A stretch of 64,000 nt of DNA from Lactarius indigo (taxonomy: Eukaryota > Basidiomycota > Agaricomycetes > Russulales > Russulaceae), in the NCBI GenBank assembly GCA_025766275.1, contig JAFKAC010000156.1, positions 1 to 64,000 of the forward strand, written 5' to 3'. The notes under the pieces were generated by a model. The model worked only from the letters and a program-made list of their open reading frames with translations, was not told the DNA's origin and did no database searches. Within the stretch, counting starts at the first letter, position 1, and each line of letters opens with the position of its first letter. Shown one piece after another: positions 1 to 12,400 of this stretch. The translations under genes and the position numbers were made by a program.

Positions 1-3000
1 TATTCAATATCAGAAAGAAACTGTGGAACGTCACAGTAATTTGTCAGACGTGCACCACATGGCACATGCCCTGTCCCTCCACTTTCTCAAGGGACCAGGG
101 GTGGAAGCCTTGATGTTTGTAGCCTCAACCCACGGGCTCCATTACCGTGGGAGTTCGACTACAAAACGTCCTCTGAGGGCGATATAGAGGGCCAGGTATA
201 TTTGATGGCAACCGTGACATCGTGAATGAGTCCCCATTTATCGATGGTCGTTACAGTGCGGGGTCTGGCAGACCCAGCAACATTGACAGATGCGGTATTT
301 TACATCCGGCGGCCATTGACAGGTACTGGCGCCCAAGCTTTTAGGTTTCCAGACACCAGACAGTCACGACAAAGACCGACGAATCCGCAAACAGCTGACG
401 GGAAGAATTTGAAATGGTCGGACACCAGTCACACATCATCGAGCTGATCTAGCAACTTCAAAGACAATGCACGGAATTGGTGGGTGCTGTACACGTACGG
501 TAAACTTGCAGGAGTTAAAAGGTTATATGTGCCAACGCCACAACTTTTCATGTGCTACTCGAAGAGAGGAGACCGTTTGATGCACCAGAGTTACAGCTGT
601 TTTCAAAACATCTGTCGGGTCGCGACCATTTTTCGCTTACAGGCGTAGTCTGAATGGGCATCTCGGTGACCATGCCGAATTTTCTTCCCACAAAAATAAA
701 TCATAATAATTAAAAAAGAATTTACTTAAGGCAACTTAGTCTCCGCTGACAAAAATTTGATTTCAATGGGAAAGGAAGGAGTAAACATATTGAAAGTACA
801 TATTACAAGAGCTAGAGGGGGATTGGAAACTGCTCAGCACTGTTCGTGCATGCAACACAAAACTTAAAGGATTGGTGAACGGGAGGACCGTGTTGGACGA
901 GGAGCAAGACGGGGAGGATCATGTTGACAGGGCAACACTTGGGGCAACGTCGCGTCATGTGAGGTGGATTCGTCAACTATCCCACGGTCGTCAGACAGCC
1001 AGGTGCTTGGCGGTATCTCTCGAGCGACCGTATACTGATTCCAGTGAGCTCATGGATTATCTGAGTCACACAGTCCCCAATGCGACATTGATAAGGCCAA
1101 CTCCTTGGAGTACCGGACCATCATTGAGGGATTGGAAGGGACGACAACGGAAGGGAGTAAGCTGCTGAGCATGACAACACAAATAACTATTCTATAACCC
1201 CAATTCTGTATGATAGCCCAATTCTCCTGTCCACTTAACTACGAGCCCCGCTCATGAGTTTTGGATGACCGCTAGGCTACGCGAAAACTGACCCGCCATA
1301 TGTTATGAAAACAGCTGTAAAAGGTGATTCTACAGAGTCCAGACAGAGGATGTTCGATCATTTTCGATGCCGCACACGCGATGTTGGGCCGTGGCCGTCG
1401 AGTCATTCTTTCCGGGATCCGAGTGTTCCATTGTTCGGCTACACCTGATTGGCGCCCGAGCGAAGCTATCTTACCGTACCGTATGATCAATTTCCACGAG
1501 GCACCGTAGGGCCGACTCGGCTGAGAGACACTGTACTGTAGTCATCGATCGCATGCATTGAGGAATTTGGGGACTAAGCACACCAATCACGCACTTCGCC
1601 GATCGACGCGCCCAGTTGTCATGAAACTGGTTGCCTTCCCGTATACGCCAGTCTGAGATGGTGCACTGGAGGCAACATCACCGCTCCTAATCGTCTGATC
1701 GGCAACCCCAAGCAGTGTAGAAAATTACCGAGATTGGCTCAATGCAAAATAAAAATAACTCAGGTACTGCAAGTGTAACTGGGATGGAATGCGTTATTTA
1801 TGCGCCCGGGCCGTTGATTGGCATCGACTAGATGGGAGAACTCAGTGGCGTGTGTTGGCTTCCATGCGCCGACCGATGACATGACGTGCGAGGGCGATGT
1901 CACACCAGAGACCCATTTGAGAACACTCTAGAGACGTTCTCAAGGCTCATGGACGACGGGGCAGGATAGTTCTCGGTGTCTGTAAACCTGTAGCACTATG
2001 GGGAATTCAATTCACAAGAATTACGCAACGACGACGTCTGATGCGCAGATCTGATGCCCTGTGATCGTCGCGGGATCCTTCATGTCAAGGGAGAGTATGA
2101 CAAAGCAAGTGACAAGTCCATGTCCAAATTGAAAATCCTGGAGCGGCGTGACGTTACGGTATCAAATGTGTTGGTCACACGAATGGCAACGGTATTCTGC
2201 AAAGCGGACCATTGAGCTGGCCTGGGTGTTTTTTTACTCTAAAAAGGAATCTGCAAGCTAATGTACTGGGACACAGTCACCGGATACTGTGGTACCGGCA
2301 TTCGGACCAAATCCAAGTGTAGAACGCAGGCGGTACTTGGCAACATAACTAATGAGAATCGAAAGCGGCCATAAGGAATGGTAATCAAGCCCTCCTTGAA
2401 GCCCTCGCTTGGCGAGGGCCGCCTAAGGGAGTTAGTGGGGTGAGGGGCGGCGGGTTGAAACTTCTTGTATCGCAGTAACTCATCAAAACTTTACACGTTC
2501 TGTGGTAAAAGCAATTTATAACAAACAATTAACAAAATTGAGGGACATGTGGGAAAATAAGCACTGTTATGGAGTTGGAGGCAAGTGTCATGCGGCATGA
2601 TCTTGCCTGAGCATAATCTGTAACTATCGAGAACATATGAACCTCCCTTTTGTCATGGGCCCGCCCGGTTTCCAACCAACCAGTGATTTGGCCGTCCTTG
2701 TTGGGGCAGAAAAGGCGCAGGCGCTGATGCTGCCTCGGCAAGATGTCGCGGAAGCGCCTAGGAAGCGCGGGTTCCCCTTCACTGAGAAAGCCATCCACGA
2801 GCGGTCGTCCGAGACTGACCAAACACACGTTGGGCGCAGTAGAGTGCCCACGATACCCCAAACAAATCACTCTTCGACTCTCGGCGCATCCGACGGTACC
2901 GCTTTCCGAGGTCATGTAAGAATGGCACGCCGATGAGCGCTGCCGTGTTACATTCATGATCGCGCCGGGCCCATCGTCACTCGCCGGCCCTACGTACAAT

Positions 3001-4462
3001 TTATGAGCTATGTGCAACACAGGCACACTGGCGTCAGAGCGGCTAATTTTTGAGCGCTGTCGGAAATGTACGGGGGCACGCAGACCAAACATCCACGGAG
3101 TACAGTATCTAACTGAGAGGAGCAGGCCGAGGATCCACATGTGCAAGAAAGGAAAGATGGCAATCATTAGGCCATTTAAGTTACGTGGCTGGCTAAAGTG
3201 ATTTCAATCAATCCATCAAACATCTTTGCTTATGCGGAGATAGACATCGTTCTTCCAAAGCATACAGTTCCTGAGAATACGTTAAGTTACTAAGCGAAAC
3301 ATCCTTTGTTACAGTATGGTAAATCGGGTGCTAGGTGGTATTAGAACCATTCAAGAAATTCAAGGAACCATTTCAACGTGAATACATATACACTGCCAGT
3401 AACGATTCTGAATTCGCGGAATCGGGCCTTTGAATCGGGCGTGACTCCCACGTGATTCTTCATGAGGCAATATTTTGGACTTTCCGTGAATACCGGACTC
3501 ACGACTCACGAGGGATAAGTATACCCGCAAAGGCCGCAACTCCTCTAATTTGACAGGACTGTCATAAACCGCGCAACGTTAAGAAATTTATATGCCCTAT
3601 TCGTCTCCATCCAGTCCTACAGCCTGAGTACTGTATTCTTCTGTCAAGACCGCGGATCGGACACGAAAGATCGGTGCTCCGGTATCACTTGAATAGCGAG
3701 GCAATTTCTTCGCCTACACGCCACGGTAGTAGCTACTGTTCTGAACGCGTGGCCAGTCAAGGTATTGGCAATGAAGGCACCAGGTGGGAAAGCGCGGGGA
3801 TGATTAATTGGTGATTATTAGATAATATGGGGATATACTGTCATCCGACGTTCGGCTTTTGTACATTTCAAGCTTTGAAACACACATCATGCATCAGACC
3901 TCAGGCCTCAGGGTCAGTTTGTTAGTTGCTGTGCCTGGGGCGTCTCTGGCTCATGGAGTGTACAGTAGTTACCTTTCGCATCCCCAAGAGCTCCATTGCC
4001 TGGTCTCACTGAGGGCTGAAAACCTAGGACTCGGAGCCCCCACACTTATGTTCAGAAACGTGGCGCGTGAGCCCCAACTCACTTCTCTACCAAAACAGCC
4101 TACTCTTGTTGGTGCTCCCCAGCGTTTGGCCCAGGATTATCGGCGGATCCTGGGGCTAGTGCCACCGACCTTTATGCTAGGATACTGTAGGGTGCCTCCA
4201 TTCTTCTCAGAACGGCAGTGAACCCCCCGCTCGGTTTCGATTGTATCCCCGGGTGCTTCCTGTTCCCATACAGCCACCATCACGTTTATATCCCAAATGA
4301 GACAGCTTCACATGTCTCTTTCCGCATTTACACACGTCATAGTAGGCGCCTGATGGCTGGGGTACTCTTAGTTTCACAAACTGACTACACCTTATACGCG
4401 TCCATCTTTGGCTGTGTGGGTCGAGTGGGCAACAGTCGTCTCAGCGCTAAACAAGTCAACGG
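1..4462. other. Gene-poor stretch, no supported gene
   Basis: I see no conserved domain, no convincing exon chain and no RNA gene here. The longest open frames (for example 2529-3167 on the minus strand) have no recognisable motif and are contradicted by equally long overlapping frames. A small perfect hairpin lies at 2401-2419 (8-bp arms, 3-nt loop). The segment serves at its right end as the upstream region of the laccase gene. It may be decayed transposon sequence, but nothing visible proves this. Confidence 0.5.
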
Positions 4463-4469
4463 TATAAAA
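4463..4469 (+). promoter_or_regulatory. TATA box of the laccase gene
   Basis: A TATAAAA motif lies about 77 bp upstream of the laccase ATG at 4540, a usual distance for a fungal core promoter. Its place directly before a well-supported first exon is the main support. Confidence 0.55.
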
Positions 4470-4539
4470 TGCCTCACTCTAGGTGGGCCTTGCTCCCAGA
4501 CTCATCTGGTTCCCTTCTTTGTTGGTACTCCCACTCGCA

Positions 4540-7001
4540 ATGTCGCGGCTTCGCTCCTTTATTTGCCTCCTCGCTGCTCTCTCTGCAGGCGTTTCTGCCT
4601 CTATCGGTCCCATCATCGGTAACCTCGAGATCGTCAATAAACAGATCGCCCCCGACGGGTTCCCTCGCCAGTAAGTTGCTTGAGGTCGCTGCAACGGTGA
4701 TATCAGTCCTAATTCATCCGACGCTGTAGAACCGTCCTCGCCGATGGTGTTTTTCCTGCCCCAATAATTCGGGGAACGAAGGTAGCATTCATAGGAGGAC
4801 CGCATCAACGATTCTGATTCTGAGTTCGGTAGAACGGCCCTTTTGACATCAAAGTTGTCGATAAACTCAACGACCCCTCCCTGGACTTGGCCACCTCCAT
4901 CGTGAGACCTTTTTTTAATTTGGATACGCCGATTATAATTCAGACGTTTCTCCGCAGCACTGGCATGGACTCTTCCAGAAGCATACAGCTTATGCTGACG
5001 GCCCGGCATTTGTCACTCAGTGCCCTCTTATTCCGAATGAGGCCTTCCGGTACCAGTTTGCTGTTCCGGGCCAAGCGGTACCGTCCATTCCTCGCACAGT
5101 GGGATGCCGACGACCTCATAGACGTGATTTTAGGGGACATTTTGGTATCATAGTCATTTTAGGAACCAGTACTGTGATGGCTTGCGAGGGGCCCTTATTA
5201 TTGATGATCCAAATGATCCTCAAAAACACTTGTACGATGTTGACAACGGTGAGATATTGACGTTTCATGACTACCACCCGCATAATTGATATCTACTTTT
5301 CCTCAGACAACACTGTCATCACCCTCGCAGATTGGTACCACTACCTGTCAACGAATGCCCCGCCTATCCCGTAAGTTTAAGGTTTTTTCAGAAGTTCTAA
5401 TACTGACAACCATTATAGTGCATTCAATTCCACTCTGATCAACGGTAAAGGCCGCTACCCTGACGGTCCTCAAAACGTCTCGCTTGCAGTCGTGAACGTT
5501 AAAAGGGGTACACGGTAGGTGTTTTTTCTACGCACATGCCTTAGGGTAGGCTTGACATATCCCGTTAAACCAGTTACCGGTTCCGTCTGGTGTCTATCTC
5601 TTGCGACCCTAGTTTCGTCTTCTCCATCGACAGCCACCAATTTTCCGTGATCGAAGTGGAGGGCCAAAATGTTCATCCTCTTTTGGTCGATTCACTTGAG
5701 ATCTTTGCTGGTACGCAAATCTTAAAGCCATTCTTTCCGCTGTGCTGATTAAAATTTCTGACAGGCCAACGCTACTCTGTCGTCGTAAGCCGACCTTTCG
5801 TCATCCCCCCGAGGATGTTTCTCACTTGTTTCTAGCTCAAAGCCAACCAACCAATTGGCAATTATTGTGAGTGTCCTGCCTGTCGTGACCATTGTGTCCG
5901 GCTCAACCGAACAGGGATTCGTGCTCTACCCCAGGCTGCGGGTCGGAGTCTTAATTTCAGTAATTTCAACAACGTGGCCATTCTTCGTTATCAGGGGGCA
6001 AATAACACAAACCCGTCAAACGACTCTGCGGTGAACGTTCCCACAAGCCAGCTCCCTCTCGTGGAGACTAATCTCCATGTAAGTTGCTCCTTCCCGTCTG
6101 ATTTGTGTACATGTGCCTTTTGCTGACTCGCGCTATGCCTAGCCACTTGACGACGCTCCTGTGGTAAGATTTACTCTAATTAATTCCGCCCTACCTCTCA
6201 CCAAGTGACTTAGCCCGGCAAACCATTCCCTGGAGGCGCAGACATCAATATCCAGTTGGACGTCGCGATTGTGAGCTTGACGTCCTACTTTTGACACGCA
6301 TGGTCTCACATGAGATTAGGGCTTAAATCCTACCACTGGTAACCCTCAGTTCAGTGTCAATGGTGTTCCTTTCGAGTCCCCGACTGTTCCTGTGTTACTC
6401 CAAATCCTGAGCGGTGCTAAGAACGCCTCACAACTTCTTCCTGCTGGCAGCATCTATGGTCTCACAGCAAACAAGAGCGTCGAAATCTCCATTCCCGGTG
6501 GTGCACCAGGTGGGCCGGTCAGTATCCACGAATAGTAATCATTGGGGCGCCGTCATTCTAACGACATTGCCAGCACCCCGTTCACTTGCATGGGCACGCC
6601 TTCTCCGTGGTTCGTAGCGCTGGGAATTCGACCTACAACTTCGATAATCCCGTGGTTCGCGATGTTGTGAGTATCGGTACTAGCACTACCGACAATACCA
6701 CGATCCGCTTCTTCACCGACAATCCTGGTCCGTGGTTCCTCCACTGCCACATCGATTGGCATTTGAACGCGTATGTCGTCTTTCCGTCTTTTTTTGTGAT
6801 CCCTATACTGAAGAGCGCACTATGTAGTGGCTTTGCCGTTGTCTTTGCTGAGGATGTTCCTGACGTAGCGTCACAGGATATCACAACTGGTAAGTTGTTC
6901 TCCAGCTTCTACCTCCTGTAGTTCATCGAAGATGATTTTGTCTAGCCCAATGGAGGAATCTCTGTCCCGTCTACGATAAATTTATTAACGGTACTACCTA
7001 A
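4540..7001 (+). CDS. Laccase (multicopper oxidase), secreted, 17 exons
   Basis: Laccases oxidise phenols while reducing O2 to water and act in lignin turnover, pigmentation and detoxification outside the cell. Exons: 4540..4670, 4730..4781, 4833..4901, 4958..5077, 5134..5248, 5307..5370, 5419..5514, 5574..5710, 5765..5784, 5836..5866, 5915..6078, 6143..6163, 6214..6270, 6320..6517, 6574..6770, 6828..6889, 6946..7001. All introns are GT-AG and the 1590-nt join stays in frame (529 aa, normal for the family). A hydrophobic signal peptide opens the protein. All four copper signatures are present: HWHG near residue 85, HSH near 130, HPVHLHGH near 426 and HCHIDWH near 482. The axial position ten residues after the T1 cysteine is Phe, as in high-redox-potential laccases. 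Several introns flank exons of only 20-31 nt. The gene looks intact. Confidence 0.95.
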
Positions 7002-9457
7002 CCCCACCTAGTCTGTTGTTCTTATACCCCGTGTCTGTGAACTGGACTTCAGTTTTTTTGTTCGTTTATCTCAACGACCAGGTTCTAATTCGTCGCTCTT
7101 TTACTGATTCGCGTTCGCCTCTTGTGTAAACTCTTGTTTCAGTACATGAAATTAATCTTGGACAATTTGTTTTCTCACTGCATTGCGTGATGCTAACTGA
7201 CAATACCGACACCCAAATGAAAATAGTACGTGGGTTGACCCAACGAAGCTATGGCTGGCTCACAGCGGCATTTCGTTCTGCAGTCCAGCTCGACTCACCG
7301 TTATTTTACCAGTAAGCTCTGGATCAAGTGTTTGTTGACTGTCGTCTTGGCCCTGGTCCTTAGCGTTAGAAAAGGCGGCCAGGCATGTGGGCTCAATATT
7401 GCGATAATCACCCCGCGCTATAGTACGAGGTCACTCTACTCCGGTGTAAGAATAGCCCGTGGGTGTGAGTCAGTGTGACATGCTATGATGACCTAACCAA
7501 TTCTGGGTTGGTGCACGCGACTCGGACGAGTTGTGCACGCACACCGGGTCAAATAAAGGGTCCCCAGGAAGTTGCCGAGATAATCAATCAAAAAGCTCTT
7601 ACGCTTGATTTTGGACCTCCTTTTTGGTCAGATGCAGACACTCTGAAGAATACACCTTTCAATGCTCTGCTGGGCGTGTGGCATTTAGTGCTAAGGTAGC
7701 TTCACAAATATATTAGGGTCCATAAAGTGTACGTGTGGTGCTGGAGCCGATGGTTTATGTGGGTCGTGTAAATACCGTACGCACGTCATCACTGAACTCT
7801 TCTAAATGCGACGCTAGGACTCTTTCGTCTTTGTAGATACATAAAAGCCGTCCCGGATAGAGGTAAGCCTCAAGCATAGTAAAGCTTCAATAGCAGCCTC
7901 TTTCTTCGCCGCGTCAATGGAAGGGCCTCGCCCGTAGCCTATCTTGTCACCTTTGACTATGAGAGATCAGTTTACTGACCGTCATACGGTTTATGGACTC
8001 ACACCTGTAGGTGACACCGACATGATAGGTGGTCTCGTCACTGGGGTCCACTCGCCTGATATTCCACGTCAAGTAGGGGGCCAGATTGCCGTCCGGGTGA
8101 CCTCGAACGTAGTTATTGAGGTTGTTGACGGGATCACGATCTTAGTCTGGTCAATACCTAAGGAAAGAATACGTGAGATATTTGCTTACCCTCATGGGAC
8201 GCGATGACGTATGAATTCATTTGAAGGACGTGTGGGACGTATTTAAGTGTGGTTGGTTGGTTGAGTAGATAGGGTGCGTGCGAATGTCCACGGTAGATAG
8301 CAAGAGAACCTCGGGATTTTTTTAAAATGACACCCCTATGGCGATAGGGGTTACAAGAAGCACCGAGCACAAGAATAACATTTTGTGGGTCTGCTAGTGA
8401 GTTTGACGCTGGCCAGCCAGCGCCGCGCCGCATTTGCTGAGGCAGAGCGAAAGAGAGGACATGGAAGTTTGCGAACTCAGAAAAGTCAGCACGGTTGCTA
8501 AAGCGCGATGCATTAACCTGCTGATTGACGTCCCAAAGGTGCGTCTCCATCGTCTAAGGCATTCCTAGGCCACGATGCCTCCTATCATAAGCTGAGAAAA
8601 TGATGAACGCAGCCGAAAGCCGGGCCGGGCTGCCGCCATCGCCCTTACCCATTTCAAATTTTCAAAGCAGCGTGCCGATCACTTACAGTAGGGGGCTTGG
8701 TAGGGGGGCAACTCGAGCAACCTCAATCGAGTCACTACCGAGAAAAAACATCGAAAGTGAATCCAAATTCAGGCATTTCCCATTGCGCTCCGTCAAACCG
8801 CTAAACGACTCCATGATGCCCAAGTTGGGCTGGTAGAAACGCTGCTACGGGTCAAATATCCTCACTATCGCTGCTGTTATCAGAGCGGTTTCAGAGGCAG
8901 GCATACTTTTCCTTGCCCCTCTGCTTCTCACCGACATTTTCACGACTGCATCTGTAGCCCCAGAACGATAATCGCTGGCTGCGTCTATAATTCATAGCCG
9001 TTTTCCGAGTTCGGATCACCCTGGTCTCCCCAAGTTCTGTAGGGACTGAGGCGGTTGTGGGCTTACAGCACGGAACTAGCGTGCTTTGAGCTGAAGCCCC
9101 CTGGACTGTCCTGGTTCATCTGTTCCACTTTCGACACATTATCGCTTTGGCATGAGCGTACGTGCTTTATTCTTTGGCCACGTGCTCGGGGAGTGCAAGA
9201 AATTCCGATATTACGATAGCGAAAAGTGAGAAGACTCAGAGAGGGCGTCGTGCACTGTGACGAGATACCGTTCACCTGCACTGCCAGTAGTCTTCCAGTT
9301 GTCGTCCGTTGCGTTGTTTCTCGTTACTCGTCGGTCAGCACTTGGATTTGTGCTCGTCCATAGACCCACCATCGAATGGAGTGAGTCACGGAATACGATG
9401 GGATAGCAGGCCATCGGATAGTAAAAGTACAAAAACGTCATACGTATTCAATACCGG
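7002..9457. other. Intergenic stretch without supported gene
   Basis: It lies between the laccase and the 3' end of the NLR gene, which converge. Short open frames on both strands overlap each other and show no domain. A possible short spliced frame on the minus strand around 8100-8260 was considered and not accepted. Confidence 0.5.
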
Positions 9458-12400
9458 TCAGGCCTTGTCTGCAAAACTGTAGGCTCGACACTGCTCCCAC
9501 TTCGTGCCATGAACGTAATTTTTCATATCAAGCATAGTCTCCAATGCCCCAAGAATTCCCACCGTCCGCGGAGTCCATAAGCCCGCTCGATAGATTGACG
9601 GGATCCAACACATAATTTCGTTCGTGGACCCACGTAGCCATCCGTCGTCGGATAGACTGAAATCAGCGAGGATACCTTGTTCGTCGACGAGACAGAACTC
9701 CGTTCCACGAGCCTTGCGCATGAAGCTGTCGGGCCATGCAGCGCGGCGGGCCATGTTCGCACGCCAAACGTGCACGGTCCTATCCGCATCGCCGCAAGCA
9801 ACGAGCGCGCCATCGTGCGACACCGTGATGGAGAAAATCCGATTCGATATACGCAGAGGAAGTGTACACGGTTCGCCACTGTCCGAGTCGAATATCCTTA
9901 TGCTGGCGTCATCCGAGGCGGACACGATCCTCCGACCGTCGGGAGAAAGCGCGATCGAATTGATAGGCCCAGCATGGGCGTGAAGGATAGATATGAGAGC
10001 GTGGCCCGTCGACAGCTCCCACACCCTGATGGACCTGTCTTCAGAGCTGGAGAAGATTTTCTCGTCAAAGGCGCAGATCGAGAGAATTGGGCCTCCGTGT
10101 CCACCAATTTGTAGTATACGCCGGTCACTAACGCTCCCTTCCCAAACGGCGATCTCTGCGTCTGAAGAACCAGAGACAATCAGGCTCCCACCACGTGCGT
10201 ATGCTACAGCATTGACGGCGCTCTTGTGACCGCGGTATGTAATAAGTGGGTTATTGAGTTTGCTGAACAAGGGATGAAGATCCCAAGACCGGATAGTACT
10301 ATCTTCGCTCCCTGGGACAGTAGGTCAGGCTTTGACAAGGGTTCTCAGGGACTCGCATTACCTGAAATGAGGAAGTTCCCACCGGGGGAAAATGCGATAG
10401 ACAACACCGCCTTTGTATGATCATCGAAAGGACCCAAGAAGCGCTCGCCATCCACTGCGTTCCAGATGCTAATAGTGCAGTCGTCAGAACATGTTGCGAT
10501 CTTCGATCCGTCTGGTGAATACGTCACACAGCGGATCCAATCGGTGTGAGGTTGGAAACCGAGTTTATAATCACCGGTGACTACGTCCATCACAACCACT
10601 TGGCCGTCGTCACTGCCAGAAGCAATGCGATCATTGGCGGGGGAGACGGAAATGGAGTGGATCTGGACAATACTGAGCTCGTCACTAGAAACGTGCGGTG
10701 AAAACTGACCCAATCGCTGTGATAGTTTGAAAATGTCTGAGTTTTCAAGAAGCTTTTTATCCTAAGTCCCCACACTCTGACTGTTCCATCCAGGCTAGCT
10801 ATAAGATAATATAAAATTTGTGAGAGGAAAGCCGAAAGAGACACGACGCACCGGACACAACCTCTGGTTCATCGCTGCTCGAGAACGAGCGAAAGGCGAC
10901 GGAAGTCAGAGTAGATTTATGTCCTGAGAGGGGTTCGCAGACGAGAGTGCCCGTTTCGACGTCGAAAACACGAATGAGGTTGTCCAGTGCTGCGGTAACA
11001 ACTTTTTTAGAGTCTGAGGACCAATTGACGCATCTGAGATATCCGCCGTGGCCCGTCAAACCCTGGAACACGCGCTCCCCCGATGCGACGTTCCATATTA
11101 CGACAGTATAATCGTCGCTCGCGGTTGCGAGATAGAGGCCATTGGGGGAATAGGCTATCCCATAAATCTGAAATGCTAATCAAAGATAAAACCTTGGGAC
11201 TACCTTCCAACTCACCCAGTCCCGGTGGTATTCCAGAGGGCCAAGCACCTTTTCCCCACTTTCGACTGACCAAATAATTGCTGCGTTATCGGTCGACCCT
11301 GTAAAACGTGAATGAAGGACTAGAGACGATGAAGGGAAGACAGTACCACTAGCAACTTGCTTTCCGTCGGGGCTGGTGCGACAGTGTTAGACTTGGCTTT
11401 TAGAATGTACAGTGTATGACGCGCACCTGAAACACACACCCTTTACGCTTGCTGCATGACCTTCCATAGGGCCGCAGACTCTCTGACCAGTCGAGGCAGA
11501 CCATACCCAGATCTTTCGATCATCGCTTCCGGAGGCGACCATCTTCCCATCAGCGGAAAAGCTGAGAGCATAGATGTCGTCAGAGTGTCCTTCAAGTGGA
11601 CCGTACAAGACCTTTCCGCTATCTGCCTGCCATATCATCACCCCCCGATCCCTTCCAGCAGTGGCCACAAGTGTTCCATAGGGTGATATAGCCGCAGATT
11701 GCATGTTCGACAAGTGCTCTGAGTGACCTTCAAAAGGTACATTTTCCACGTGCCCATCGTTAAGGTTCCATTTCCAGATGCCAAATCCGTCACATGCTAA
11801 TACTGAACTTCCGTCGGGAAGAGAAACGGCGGCACGGAATGGACCTGTTCCTCCCAAGAACTTCCCCCAAATAGGGAGAGAATCCATATCGAAGGATCTG
11901 ATAGTGCAATCTTCAGCGCCTGGAAAGCACGGTCAGGGAGCATCTTCTCATATTTGCGCGAACACCCACCAGAAATAAGTTGCTTCATGTCAGGAGAAAA
12001 CCTGACCGAGCTCACGTAGGATGTATGGCCGTACAGGGGATCACAGATCTTCTTTCCCGTCTGAACGTTCCATAAACGAACTGTGTAATCGTCGCTACCC
12101 GACGCAAGCAATTGTCCATCTTTTGAGAACATCAGGGATCTAATCGCCTGTGCAATATCTAAGTGCACAGAATTCTACGCCTCGAGCCCAAATATACTTA
12201 CTGAGGTGTGGCCCTTGAGCGGTTGGTTGATTGTACTTCGCGTGTCCATGTCGTAAAGCACGATAGTGTTGTCGTCGCTACCTGCTGCCAGAATCTTATT
12301 ATCTGGTGATATAGCAATGGCCCTGATGTAGCCACTTTGCCCCGTTGTCCACGCTTCTCCTGACGCCGCTCCGGTATTTGCGTCGTAAATCCTTACGGTT

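Noticed and set aside
2401..2426. Hairpin followed by CTAA, like a Helitron 3' end
   Set aside because: The next base is G rather than the expected T of an AT target, and no TC-starting 5' end or Rep/helicase remains were found.
2529..3167. 212-aa open frame on the minus strand
   Set aside because: No domain, skewed composition, overlapped by several other frames and no splice partners; likely chance.
8100..8260. Short two-exon frame on the minus strand
   Set aside because: A plausible donor and acceptor exist but the product is under 50 residues, has no recognisable motif and no supporting promoter.
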